Part shown: positions 9,301-16,919 of the stretch, one piece after another | Layout: each line of letters opens with the position of its first letter | Position numbering within the stretch: position 1 is the first letter of the stretch | Assembly: GCA_045540015.1 (NCBI GenBank) | Contig: JAZQGP010000013.1 | Location: 186,001 to 250,000, forward strand | DNA: 64,000 nucleotides | Reading direction: 5' to 3' | From: UMGS1387 sp045540015 | GTDB taxonomy: Bacteria; Bacillota; Clostridia; Oscillospirales; CAG-382 | Notes under the pieces: generated by a model | The model's input: the letters and a program-made list of their open reading frames with translations, nothing else | The model's database searches: none | Told to the model about the DNA's origin: nothing | Position numbers and translations under genes: made by a program

Positions 9301-11869
9301 GAATGATGCGCACATCAAGATGAATTTCCTTGAAGAAAACCACTTCAATGCTGACGATGTAAGATACATTCATGTTCAGATGAAGACAGATGCAGGCTAC
9401 AACACTGCTATGGAATTCTACTATTCACCTGACGAAGGTTTCAACTGGAATGCAGCTCTTCGCGTTGAAATGCTTCTCGGCAAGAACGGCGAATATATTG
9501 ATTACTTCATTGATATGCAGGGCAAGAACCGTTGGGGCGGTATGATTAAGTCACTCCGTTTTGACCCGATGGGAACAACAGGTAACTTCTGGATTAAGAA
9601 GATTGAACTCCTTTCCGATAAGGCTACAAACGGATATAATATCAATGTAAAGGGTGAAGACTTCAACTTCAGTCCCGATTTCTTCAAGAAGGTTGGAGAT
9701 GAAGTTTATGTTGGTGCAAATGCCGGCGAAGGATTCTATTCACTCAACAACTTCTACTATGAGTGGAACAGATGGACCGGAAAACTCATGATAAGAACTT
9801 ACACAGACCATGAGTTCAACTTTACAGTAGGTTCGGATAAAGCTCTCGTTGACGGCAAGGAAGTAACACTTAACTCAAAGATTGAGCTTATTGACGGCGT
9901 CCCCATGATTCCTGTATTCTTTATCTATGATAACGCAGAATACGTCTATGAAAAGGTTGACGGCGGACTCAAGGTAATTATCAAGGGAATTGATGTAGAA
10001 AAAATTCTTGAAAGCAGAAAGGCAAACAAATTTGAATTCAACGTTCCCGGTGACAACGAAGGCTGGAGAGTAAGCGGTGCTTCAGGCGGCGTTATCGACA
10101 GCGGCGTTATGTACTTTGAGGCAACTCTTAACAACAATCGTTATGACTCCCAGATAGTTCTTGACAAGCCTACAATGAAGGCTGCCGATTACAACAAGGC
10201 TGAAATCAGAATAAAGCCTGTATACAAGGATGACTTTGTAGATAAGACTGTTGTAATGTACTTCTCTACAGATACAGAGCCTGCTCTCAGCGAAAAGAAG
10301 ACAGCAAGAATTGGTTTTGAAGAGGCTACTCCCGATGCGGAAGGTTATTACACAGGAATATTCGATTTCTCTGAAAATGAGTCCTGGAAAGGCAATATCA
10401 AACTGCTCAGATTCGACCCGCCAAACAGACCGGGTGAGTTCTATATTGATTACATAAGATTTATCGAAGACCCCGAAGCTGCTGCAAAGAAGGCTGCCGA
10501 AGAGGCTGCAAGACTTGAGGCAGAAAAGAAAATGGAAGAAGAACTCGGACTTAAAACGGTTGCTTCCCTTGCAATGGACAGCGCTGATTTGTTCAGAGCA
10601 ACAAACATTGACGGCTTTACCGCTGACGGTACCTTGAAGGGAAGATCCCTTACAAGTGACCCTAATCTCACATACACACAGAAGCTTAATCTTAATGCAA
10701 GTGATATTACAGCTATTAAGATAAAGGCAAAGGTTCCTTCCGGAACACAGGCAGAAATTTTCTTCTCAACCGATGAAAAGAACTTCAGCAGTGCTACAAG
10801 ATTCTTCATCGTTTCAAAAACAGATGACATTGCGACATACGTTATTGATACAACTGCAAATGAAAACTGGAAGGGAACAATCCGCGAGTTCAGATTTGAC
10901 CCCACAATGAACGAAGGACTTGACTTTGAAGTGGTTTCAATTGAATTCTGCGGTGAAAAGGGTGCTGCTGCAGGTCAGACATCAGATGTAGTTAAAGCAA
11001 TCAAATTTAACAACCCGTCATTGTTCAGAGCAAACAACATTGATGCTCTTTCCGTTGAGGGAACTTTAAAGGGCACTTCTTCAACAACTGACCCGAGCGT
11101 TATTTATGCACAGAAGCTTGATCTTAATGCAAGCGATGTTACAAGCATCAGAATCAAGGCAAAGATTCCTGCAGGAGTTCAGGCGGAATTGTTCTTCACT
11201 ACTGACGAAAAGCAGTTTAGTTCTTCGACAAGATTCTTTATTGTTTCAAAGGCAAGTGGAATCCAGACATACGTTATTGACACAGCCGCAAATGAAAACT
11301 GGAAGGGCACAATCCGCGACTTTAGAATTGACCCGGTTATGGAAGCAGGTGTGTCGTTTGAATGGTATTCCGTTGAATTCTGCGGTAAAGCAGGGGAAGT
11401 AAAGAAGGAAGAAACTCCTGCAAAGGAACCGGAAAAGCAGCAGGTAACAGTTCAGCCCTCAGTTGAAGCTGTAGCCTCAATTAAGTTTGATAATCCTTCT
11501 CTGTTCAGGGCAGGAAACATAAACGGTCTTACTGTTGACGGTACAATGAAGGGTGTTTCTGCATCGAGTGACCCGAACGTTGTGTACACTCAGAAGCTTA
11601 ACCTCAATGCAAGCGAAGTCAAGAGCATCAGAATTACTGCAAAGATTCCTGCAGGTATGCAGTCTGAAATATTCTTTGCAAACGGCGAAAAGCATTTCAG
11701 CGGTTCGACAAGATTCTTCTTTGCGTCAACTACCGATGAAGTAAAGACATATGTTATTGACACAACCAAGAACGAAAACTGGAAAGGCACTATAAGCGAA
11801 CTGAGATTTGACCCTGTTATGGCTGAAGGCGTTTCGTTCGAATGGTTTTCAATTGAGTTCTGCAAATAA
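6314..11869 (+). CDS. Giant SLH-anchored GH99/WbsX-like surface glycosidase with C-terminal repeats
   Basis: About 1851 residues from ATG 6314 (AGGAAAGGGG upstream, signal peptide starting MKKTRF); an upstream in-frame ATG at 6287 would precede the ribosome binding site. Order of parts: signal peptide, three SLH repeats (about 38-210) for binding secondary wall polymer, lectin-like beta region (about 230-580), a GH99/WbsX-like (PF14307-type) catalytic barrel (about 585-905; VIGYYDEG, HFCWYFG, NTWNEFGEGHYIFP), a copper amine oxidase N-domain-like module (about 1108-1225), a beta module, a charged helix rich in Ala and Glu (about 1385-1412) and three tandem copies of a 130-150 residue beta module. 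Likely acts on alpha-mannoside-type or related glycans at the cell surface. Two paralogs lie at 47.8-56.7 kb. Confidence 0.8.
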   Translation: MKKTRFTAKIAIALVLCLMTALVTCADFAKTNTYAEGTFTDVKADAWYKNDVVSAYELGFMNGTGSGKFSPDGNVTVAEAITMASRVHSINKGTKVAEKQGSKNWYDMYVDYAIANGLITKETFDNYDRNAMRYEVASLFANAMPASHFAAKNDVKDIPDIAETEEYYDELMMLYKAGVVMGSTEYGDFLAINPIKRSETAAIINRVALPENRLSKTLKEYPARNQAVYLINNKSMQRNIRGVHSYLTSGWTYEDPGSSNTEKYDFSSGNLADTSETYGITARKAITVQTSGKVVFESQVTFNNDGAKLVFEDLNKNVIFGIFAKDGKYTTLGKASSDMDAEFATGLHRFYIILDLDAKKAIVVMNGKELGTYEMADFTELASVAYMTTDEDMLTIGLVENYMYTQYAVNDTFRTAVAGEKLYGWDTTGDVVIKERKSDYDSFSAVINDKGTATKKFDAVSGKFVYETFVEVPAGQKVSLELKNGEKSAVKVQLADGKITSGAKLCREYNSTLWNLVRVEGDTNTGKALIRVNGKKEGTEVTLSEKAIDSVVIASDGTGEFWFDDIQVYNVYDYADYVPTPVPVNNDEYYLGMSICSLWREGTHAGWDYIAPYDDIQPVIGYYDEGLPEVADWEIKFLAEHGYDFEHFCWYFGNMGEDGIKEPRLGFALHDGYMNAKYSDMVKFAIMWENWSSKLTKEIFLDEIWPYWCEWYFSDSRYMSVNNKAIMTIYRHPRFIEEIGGEEEAKEVIAFMKEDIKRLGYDGLILLGTGGGSLAENKQADYIGIDGFVAYHFGSAAYNPEHQINSMNAAFDNGYTPFLPSVGVGFNDIGWDETKRVPLATAEAHKSVFEWAKNDYLPRILAHEGEEWTGKLLVANTWNEFGEGHYIFPTNLNKFGYLDAARQVISSVAGKDDKKHFDVEPTDNQKARLGYLYPARTIPMRRTRYISDDDAIAQNEVIKSWNFENEEDCKKWSSLAKTTPTKYDPVEKALTAQMLQNDAHIKMNFLEENHFNADDVRYIHVQMKTDAGYNTAMEFYYSPDEGFNWNAALRVEMLLGKNGEYIDYFIDMQGKNRWGGMIKSLRFDPMGTTGNFWIKKIELLSDKATNGYNINVKGEDFNFSPDFFKKVGDEVYVGANAGEGFYSLNNFYYEWNRWTGKLMIRTYTDHEFNFTVGSDKALVDGKEVTLNSKIELIDGVPMIPVFFIYDNAEYVYEKVDGGLKVIIKGIDVEKILESRKANKFEFNVPGDNEGWRVSGASGGVIDSGVMYFEATLNNNRYDSQIVLDKPTMKAADYNKAEIRIKPVYKDDFVDKTVVMYFSTDTEPALSEKKTARIGFEEATPDAEGYYTGIFDFSENESWKGNIKLLRFDPPNRPGEFYIDYIRFIEDPEAAAKKAAEEAARLEAEKKMEEELGLKTVASLAMDSADLFRATNIDGFTADGTLKGRSLTSDPNLTYTQKLNLNASDITAIKIKAKVPSGTQAEIFFSTDEKNFSSATRFFIVSKTDDIATYVIDTTANENWKGTIREFRFDPTMNEGLDFEVVSIEFCGEKGAAAGQTSDVVKAIKFNNPSLFRANNIDALSVEGTLKGTSSTTDPSVIYAQKLDLNASDVTSIRIKAKIPAGVQAELFFTTDEKQFSSSTRFFIVSKASGIQTYVIDTAANENWKGTIRDFRIDPVMEAGVSFEWYSVEFCGKAGEVKKEETPAKEPEKQQVTVQPSVEAVASIKFDNPSLFRAGNINGLTVDGTMKGVSASSDPNVVYTQKLNLNASEVKSIRITAKIPAGMQSEIFFANGEKHFSGSTRFFFASTTDEVKTYVIDTTKNENWKGTISELRFDPVMAEGVSFEWFSIEFCK
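10555..11866 (+). repeat. Three tandem repeats of a carbohydrate-binding-like module
   Basis: Three copies begin near 10555, 10990 and 11470. Each holds LFRA.NI, then LN.S in QKLNLNASD or QKLDLNASD, a FF block in EIFF or ELFF, TRFF, TYVIDT, ENWKGTI, and ends in EFCG or EFCK. Similarity at both DNA and protein level implies duplication within the gene. Confidence 0.8.
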
Positions 11870-11891
11870 TTAAATAATTCAGGTCACGATA

Positions 11892-11930
11892 AAAGCAGTA
11901 AGACTTAAAAATCTTACTGCTTTGCTTTTC
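11892..11930 (+). terminator. Rho-independent terminator
   Basis: AAAGCAGTAAGA (11892-11903) pairs perfectly with TCTTACTGCTTT (11912-11923), followed by GCTTTT. It ends the SLH/GH99-like transcript and could also serve the convergent gene. Confidence 0.85.
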
Positions 11931-11944
11931 ATCAACCACTACTA

Positions 11945-12229
11945 TTATTTCCAGACTTTAACCAAAGCACGCAACATGGCTTTGAGATCCGCAATTCCAA
12001 GGATTTTGTCTGCGTGTTCGAAAATCATTGCCTGATAAAATTCTTTTTGTTCCTGTGTCAGTGGTGCAAATGATTCAAACAGGTTTGTGAGATTTTGCAG
12101 TCCGGCTGAATCTCTCATGGAATTTTCAAAATCGTTATAAAGCCGTTCGGGAATCTGCAGAGACAGTTCCTGACTTTCTGTTTTGCAGTTCACCTCAAAA
12201 AAATCTCTTTCGTCGTTTCTTCTTTTCAT
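11945..12229 (-). CDS. Small protein of the mobilizable-element region, function unknown
   Basis: About 94 residues, charged, no signal peptide or cysteines. I start it at ATG 12229 because GGAGG lies 8 bases upstream; the ATG at 12244 precedes that site. It contains QIPERLYNDFE and an acidic helical C-terminus, a style seen in small plasmid-borne proteins, but I do not recognise a family. It faces away from the MobV gene and shares the hairpin-rich intergenic region with it, which suggests it belongs to the same mobile unit, perhaps an accessory DNA-binding protein. Function is not claimed. Confidence 0.6.
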   Translation of the reverse strand: MKRRNDERDFFEVNCKTESQELSLQIPERLYNDFENSMRDSAGLQNLTNLFESFAPLTQEQKEFYQAMIFEHADKILGIADLKAMLRALVKVWK

Positions 12230-12244
12230 TTTCTTTTCCTCCAT

Positions 12245-12562
12245 AAATTAAAAAATATAAAAAGAAATAGAGCAGAAAAGGAGTGGTTGAATCGTTTCTC
12301 CTTTAGTGTTTCTATTTCCTTGATATAAGTATGAAAGAAGTGGAGGAGAGAAAAGTAAAGGAATGGAGAAAAAGTAAAGAATAGAAGCGGGAAAAGTAGA
12401 AGGAAGAGAAAAGAAAAACGTCGTAGACGCCCCTCCCGGCGAGGGAGCTTACTTACATTTGCGAAGCAAATGTGGAGTAAGTATCAATACGGGAGTTTCG
12501 TCGGCAGAATTCCTGTCATACTGTATATGTAAAAGAAAGACGAAACGAAAGGATTGATTCGC
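12245..12562. other. Hairpin-rich, purine-rich intergenic region, candidate oriT of the MobV element
   Basis: No gene of size. It holds three inverted repeats: 12264-12318 (GAAATAGA...AAAGGAG / CTCCTTT...TCTATTTC), 12433-12447 (CTCCC/GGGAG) and 12448-12481 (CTTACT.ACATTTGC gaa GCAAATGT..AGTAAG). Between the first and second lies a stretch of about 90 bases that is almost all A and G (12330-12420). MobV relaxases nick near inverted repeats just upstream of their own gene, so the 12433-12481 hairpins are the best oriT candidate. The nick site itself cannot be placed by eye. Confidence 0.45.
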
Positions 12563-13336
12563 GTGACAAACAACTTTGCAATTTTACGCATAGACAAGAT
12601 TAAGTCTGTGTCACGCGCGGGTGAGAGGCTGCGTCATAACCGTAGGCTGATACCGTGCGCTACAGCCACCCCCGGAGTAAAAAATGCCCGCCTGATATTG
12701 AATGAGCAAATGCGTAGAGATAAGCATAAACCGTTCAAGCAGATTTTCAAGGAAAGACTGGGCGGGCAGAAGATAAGAAAGAATGCCGTATATGCACTCG
12801 AAATAGTTTGTGCTTTTTCACCGGGAGCTGTTCCTCCGGGAAAATACAAAGAATGGACGAAAGAGAATGCCGAGTGGATAAAGAAAATATTCGGTGAAAA
12901 GAACATTATAGATTGCCAATGTCATTATGATGAAAAAACATTCCATAATCATTTTTTTGTAATACCCCAAGACGAAAATAACAGGCTTAATGCAAGAATA
13001 TTTATAGGAGGCAGCAGGAACAGAATGACGGAACTCCAGACCGACTACGCAAATGCAATGGAAAAGTTTGGTTTGCGACGCGGTGTAAGCGGAAAAATAA
13101 CACGAGCACACCACGAGTCAAGCCGCAGATGGCACGCCTCTCGGGCAGAAAAAGAAGAACGCCTTGAGGCTTATGAGAAGAAGTTCGGGACGGAGGAACA
13201 ATGGGATATTGACACTGTGCTTGAGTTCAAACGATTGAAGGATAAAAACATGTTTGATGTATTAGAGAAAAGCGAAGTTTTTATTATAGAACAAACAAAA
13301 TCAAAACCACCAGTTGAACTGGTGGTTTTGATTTAA
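12563..13336 (+). CDS. MobV-type (Pre/Mob) relaxase, short form
   Basis: About 257 residues from GTG 12563, which has AAAGGA 9 bases upstream and gives the usual VTNNFAILRIDKIKS beginning. Motif III of the MobV family is clear: CQCHYDEKTFHNHFFVIP, the HxDE..xHxHxxxVP histidine pattern that binds the metal ion for nicking. It is followed by LNARIFIGG and the LQTDYANAMEKFGLRRGVSG block. Full MobV proteins usually exceed 400 residues, so the C-terminal part is missing. The last dozen codons are encoded by a terminator palindrome, a sign that the original end was lost. It would nick plasmid DNA at oriT. A diverged, N-terminally cut relative lies at 37204. Confidence 0.82.
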   Translation: MTNNFAILRIDKIKSVSRAGERLRHNRRLIPCATATPGVKNARLILNEQMRRDKHKPFKQIFKERLGGQKIRKNAVYALEIVCAFSPGAVPPGKYKEWTKENAEWIKKIFGEKNIIDCQCHYDEKTFHNHFFVIPQDENNRLNARIFIGGSRNRMTELQTDYANAMEKFGLRRGVSGKITRAHHESSRRWHASRAEKEERLEAYEKKFGTEEQWDIDTVLEFKRLKDKNMFDVLEKSEVFIIEQTKSKPPVELVVLI

Positions 13337-13703
13337 TTTTATACACGAGAAAAAAGAGCCATTTTATAGTGAGCAAAAGCGTTTTATAGCATTTTATACC
13401 ATTTTCTACCATTTTATTGCGTTTTTTTATTGTTTCGGTGCTTGCCAGTCTTGAATTTAACACAAATAAATATTTATGATTCTCCGGAAAGTTGTTTTCT
13501 GCAATTTTTAAAGCTTCTAATAAATACTTTCTCTCATTATTTGAATCGCCTAAATGAGAATAACAATCGGCGATATATATAAGAGTTTCAAGATCTGTCG
13601 TAGTTGATAAAGTGGCAGATGCTTGCTTCTGTGATGCCGATTGGGTAAGAACAGAAAGTGCCTCTTCTGTTTTACCAATCATATCCAAATAGTATTTCCC
13701 CAA
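13284..13703 (-). pseudogene. TPR-repeat protein fragment
   Basis: About 139 residues can be read from TTG 13703, but there is no ribosome binding site and the start lies inside a terminator hairpin, so the true 5' end is gone. Residues 1-95 contain two tetratricopeptide-like units (YYLDMIGKTEEALSVLTQSA and LIYIADCYSHLGDSNNERKY). After about residue 95 the frame runs through unrelated sequence and the terminator palindrome (KSKPPVQLVVLI). It looks like the surviving middle or C-terminal part of a TPR regulator or cargo protein of the mobile element. No function is likely. Confidence 0.5.
13299..13333. terminator. Bidirectional terminator palindrome
   Basis: A 17-base arm (13299-13315) is exactly repeated in inverted form at 13317-13333 around one central base. 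Poly-T follows on each side. It lies between the convergent MobV gene and TPR fragment and supplies the last codons of both. Confidence 0.85.
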
Positions 13704-13722
13704 AAATGAATTTTTGGGGAAA
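13695..13722. terminator. Terminator hairpin
   Basis: TTTCCCCAAAAA (13695-13706) pairs with TTTTTGGGGAAA (13711-13722) around a four-base loop. Confidence 0.65.
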
Positions 13723-13744
13723 TCTAATCATTCAAAATCCAAGA

Positions 13745-13767
13745 AAAAAGGGTTAATTACCCTTTTT
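13745..13767. terminator. Terminator hairpin
   Basis: AAAAAGGGT (13745-13753) pairs with ACCCTTTTT (13759-13767). Being A-rich on one side and T-rich on the other, it can act in both directions. Confidence 0.6.
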
Positions 13768-13813
13768 CCACACATTTGAATGTGCTGTCTGTACACCGTG
13801 AAATGTAAAAAAT

Positions 13814-13902
13814 GTACTTTAGTACGATGTTTACGGTAAATCAGAATGATACAATTATATTGTAGAATTGTGTAAATTGTATAAATTGTATAAATTGTAT
13901 CC
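13814..13902 (+). promoter_or_regulatory. Control element A upstream of the envelope-stress-like operon
   Basis: Ordered parts: palindrome GTACTTTAGTAC (13814-13825), 22 bases, near-palindrome GATACAATTATATTGTA (13848-13864), then three exact 9-base repeats TAAATTGTA (13873-13899) ending in TCC. The same order and spacing recur at 24367-24437 ahead of the degenerate receiver gene. It lies 95 bases before ATG 13997. Likely operator and promoter, perhaps for the NarL-type regulator at 23008. Confidence 0.6.
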
Positions 13903-13996
13903 ATATATGTCCTGTTCGTTTTTAGCCTAATTCACAGTCGTTGTGTGTGCAAATTGCAATAAAACTTAAATTATATATAGTACGGAGGTATTTATT

Positions 13997-14755
13997 ATGG
14001 CAAAGAATACGTGCGCAATATGCGGAGCTGAGGTTAACCTTTTTACAGGTCAGGCACTTGCTGATAAGACTCACATCTGTCGAAAGGTGTGTACAAAGAA
14101 ATGCCTTAAGAATTTTGATTTTATACCTGCAACGATTGACGGGGTGAAATCTCACATTGAACAGGTTGAAAAGGGAACAAAAATATGGGATCAGATTTTT
14201 CTTCCGCTTATGAAGACAAGCGACAAGGAAGCAAAGCTCAAGAGATTCGGTTCACCCTTGTACGTTTCACCTTCGACGGGACTTATGGCACTTGTTGAAA
14301 CAAGATATAAGTTTGTTGTTTTCGGTAAAAGCCAGTTTGCTTGTGTTTACAGAATAGCAGACCTTGCAAACTATGACTTTGAACAGGAAAAGGTTAAGAA
14401 TTCCGAGGGCAAGGAAGAAACTAAGAATTATTGCCATTTGTTCTTCCATAACACCGCAGGTCTTTATGATTTCCGCTTTGAAGTAAGCGGCGAAATGGAA
14501 TTTAAGAGCCTTGCAAATTACTTCGATAAGCTTTTTGGTATCGAAAAGACACTCGGAAATTCCATCAACAATGCAAAGAAGCAGTTGGAAGCAATCAAGG
14601 ATATTGCAGGTGCTGTAAAGGCAGCGGCTGATGGAGCAGATGACGTTGAACAAAAGGCGGAAAAAGCCTTTGACAGCCTCGGTACATATCTTGCAGGTGA
14701 CAGAACAGAACTTATTGCAAAGGCAGATGTTGCCCTTGCAAGTGTCAAGTATTGA
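13997..14755 (+). CDS. DUF4428-type zinc-ribbon protein with PH-like domain
   Basis: 252 residues. The N-terminus is a treble-clef or zinc-ribbon of DUF4428 type: CAICGAEVNLFTG, then two further cysteines in ICRKVCTKKC. The middle (about 75-175) is a beta-rich region resembling bacterial PH-like domains. The C-terminal 70 residues are helical and amphipathic (KKQLEAIKDIAGAVKAAADG). It is soluble. First gene of the stress-like locus, 95 bases after control element A, with ATACGGAGG as ribosome binding site. Such proteins accompany SPFH and YdjG-like proteins in Firmicutes; a membrane-adaptor role is an inference. Confidence 0.7.
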   Translation: MAKNTCAICGAEVNLFTGQALADKTHICRKVCTKKCLKNFDFIPATIDGVKSHIEQVEKGTKIWDQIFLPLMKTSDKEAKLKRFGSPLYVSPSTGLMALVETRYKFVVFGKSQFACVYRIADLANYDFEQEKVKNSEGKEETKNYCHLFFHNTAGLYDFRFEVSGEMEFKSLANYFDKLFGIEKTLGNSINNAKKQLEAIKDIAGAVKAAADGADDVEQKAEKAFDSLGTYLAGDRTELIAKADVALASVKY

Positions 14756-14770
14756 TAAATGGTGATGACA

Positions 14771-15787
14771 ATGAAAAAAATACTGTCCTTGTTGCTGGCA
14801 ATTCTTTTGTGTATTACGTTGTTCGTTTCTTGTGCGGATAATGAAAAAAATCCTGTAGAACCAAACAGCAACATAACTGAAAACAACAATAAAGAAAATA
14901 ATGTTCAGAAAAAGCCCGTTGAAGTTGAAACCGAAACAGAAACCGAATCGCCCGATCTTTTGGGATTGCGTGACGAAATTTCCGATAATGATGCAATGTT
15001 CGGTATTGCATATCTCGGATATAATGAGGGTATCTTCTCTGATGTTAAAAACTATTTTGACGAAATGTCTTTGTATGAGTTGTATCCCTTTGTTGAGGAT
15101 ATGGAGCTTGACAGATACTGTGTAACGGGTGGCGACGATCACTATCTTATCGTACCTGCGAACAAGGAAGTTCCCATAAAGGCATATATAGGAGTTCTCA
15201 ATTATGAAACCTACAGTGTAGATAAGGGCGAGCTTGTCTTTGAATCAACTGACGGAAGCCCCTTTATCGTAAGAGGTAATGAAAGCGAGATTGTTCCGAA
15301 TATAGTCATTGAATGTGGAAATGTTGAATATACGCCCATTCTTTCGGGTGAAGACGGAAGACTCGTTGAAAATTATGGCATATACGATTTTTCTCCCTAT
15401 GAAACAATAAACAAGTATTTCGGTATTGCAAACAATGATGTTGCTGATGATTACGAGGATAATTCCTATCTTTACGCAACCTGGGCAAAAATTTCCGAAA
15501 GAGTAGAAACATATCTTGAACTTTTTGAGGACGGAAGTGCAAACTTCAGTTACACAGATGTCGACGGCAATGAAATTTTCTGCCATGGCACATGGTTTGC
15601 CGACGGACTTACACTTTTCCTCGATCTGTATGACAGTGAGGATAACACAAAGCTTATCTATTCAGGCGAATACGGAATCATGTATGATGGTGAAATACTT
15701 ACACTTTCGCACTTTGACGGTGATTATCTTACAGCTTTTATGACCGATGAAGGTTATGACAGCTTTGTGTATTATGCTGTAGGTTAA
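14771..15787 (+). CDS. Lipoprotein of the stress-like operon
   Basis: About 338 residues. ATG 14771 is preferred over the ATGs at 14759 and 14765 because GGTGA lies just upstream and it begins the signal peptide MKKILSLLLAILLCITLFVS, with lipobox VSC. A low-complexity Asn, Glu and Thr linker follows, then an all-beta body. The C-terminal 110 residues (YLELFEDGSANFSY, CHGTWFADGLTLFLDL) look like a lipocalin-like or META-like barrel common in clostridial lipoproteins. It would sit on the outer face of the membrane. The gene begins 15 bases after the DUF4428 gene. Exact role unknown. Confidence 0.7.
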   Translation: MKKILSLLLAILLCITLFVSCADNEKNPVEPNSNITENNNKENNVQKKPVEVETETETESPDLLGLRDEISDNDAMFGIAYLGYNEGIFSDVKNYFDEMSLYELYPFVEDMELDRYCVTGGDDHYLIVPANKEVPIKAYIGVLNYETYSVDKGELVFESTDGSPFIVRGNESEIVPNIVIECGNVEYTPILSGEDGRLVENYGIYDFSPYETINKYFGIANNDVADDYEDNSYLYATWAKISERVETYLELFEDGSANFSYTDVDGNEIFCHGTWFADGLTLFLDLYDSEDNTKLIYSGEYGIMYDGEILTLSHFDGDYLTAFMTDEGYDSFVYYAVG

Positions 15788-15820
15788 AATTATTATAAAT
15801 ACAAGAAAAGGAGTGGTAAC

Positions 15821-16906
15821 ATGGCTACTTTACAGGAATACAAATGCCCGTGCTGTGACGGTGCGATAGAATTTGATGCGCAGTCGCAGAAAATGGCGTG
15901 TCCGTATTGCGGCAACGAATTCGAAATGGAAACACTCGCAAGCTATGACAGCGAGCTTCAGAAGGATTCCGAAAGCAATATGGAGTGGGAAACAAATGCA
16001 GGTGCTGAATGGCAGGAGGGAGAAACGGACGGCCTTTGTACATATCAGTGTAAATCCTGTGGCGGTGAAATTGTAGGTGACGACACAACAGCTTCTGCGA
16101 AATGTCCCTACTGTGGAAATCCCGTTGTTATGATGGGACAGCTCTCGGGAGCACTAAAGCCCGACTTTGTAATCCCATTCAAGTTTGATAAGAAGGCTGC
16201 AAAGGAAGCGCTTATCAGACATTATAGTGGAAAGAAGTTTCTTCCCAAGGTGTTCAAAGACCAGAATCATATCGAGGAAATCAAGGGTGTATATGTTCCT
16301 TTCTGGCTTTTTGATGCTGATGCAAATGCCAATGTAAGATATAAAGGTTCCCGTATCCGTATGTGGAGTGATTCAAGATATGAGTATACCGAAACAAGCT
16401 TCTTCAGCGTAATAAGAGAGGGAACGCTCGGCTTTGAAAAGGTTCCTGTTGATGGTTCGACAAAAATGGATGATGCACTTATGGAATCTATCGAACCTTT
16501 TGATTATTCACAGGCGGTTGATTTCCGGACGGCATATCTTGCAGGCTATGTTGCAGATAAATATGATGTTGATGCAGAGGCCAGCATTGAACGTGCAAAT
16601 ACAAGAATCAAGCAAAGCACAGAAGACTCCTTCGCTTCTTCAATTCAGGGGTATGATACCGTAACACCTGTTTACTCAACCATTGACCTTGCGAACGGTA
16701 CATCAAAATATGCTCTTTTACCTGTATGGATACTCAATACAGAATGGAACGGACAGAAGTATACGTTTGCAATGAATGGTCAGACAGGTAAAATCGTAGG
16801 TGACCTTCCTCTTGATAAGGGTGCGTATAAGAAGTGGCTTTTCGGACTTGCAGGCGTAGTGAGTGCGGTATGTCTTGGCATATCATACCTCATGTGGCTC
16901 ATTTAA
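15821..16906 (+). CDS. YdjG-like TFIIB-type zinc-ribbon membrane protein
   Basis: 361 residues. Two zinc ribbons are visible: KCPCCDG...CPYCGNEFEM (about 8-35) and YQCKSCGGE...KCPYCGNPV (about 74-105). A conserved body with VIPFKFDKKAAKEAL and VYVPFWLFDADA follows, typical of YdjG-like proteins. A single transmembrane helix closes the protein (LFGLAGVVSAVCLGISYLMW). In Bacillus subtilis YdjG works with YdjH, YdjI and PspA at the membrane under envelope stress. Here the TPM gene follows directly and the SPFH gene is 9 kb downstream. No PspA-like gene was found in the window. GAAAAGGAG is the ribosome binding site. Confidence 0.78.
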   Translation: MATLQEYKCPCCDGAIEFDAQSQKMACPYCGNEFEMETLASYDSELQKDSESNMEWETNAGAEWQEGETDGLCTYQCKSCGGEIVGDDTTASAKCPYCGNPVVMMGQLSGALKPDFVIPFKFDKKAAKEALIRHYSGKKFLPKVFKDQNHIEEIKGVYVPFWLFDADANANVRYKGSRIRMWSDSRYEYTETSFFSVIREGTLGFEKVPVDGSTKMDDALMESIEPFDYSQAVDFRTAYLAGYVADKYDVDAEASIERANTRIKQSTEDSFASSIQGYDTVTPVYSTIDLANGTSKYALLPVWILNTEWNGQKYTFAMNGQTGKIVGDLPLDKGAYKKWLFGLAGVVSAVCLGISYLMWLI

Positions 16907-16919
16907 GGAGGTGCGGATA

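Noticed and set aside
13873..13899. Short tandem repeats considered as a CRISPR or iteron array
   Set aside because: Only three 9-base units without spacers and placed in a promoter region; no cas or replication gene nearby.
14267..15142. 291-codon minus-strand frame
   Set aside because: Antisense to the DUF4428 and lipoprotein genes, which have clear start signals and domains.
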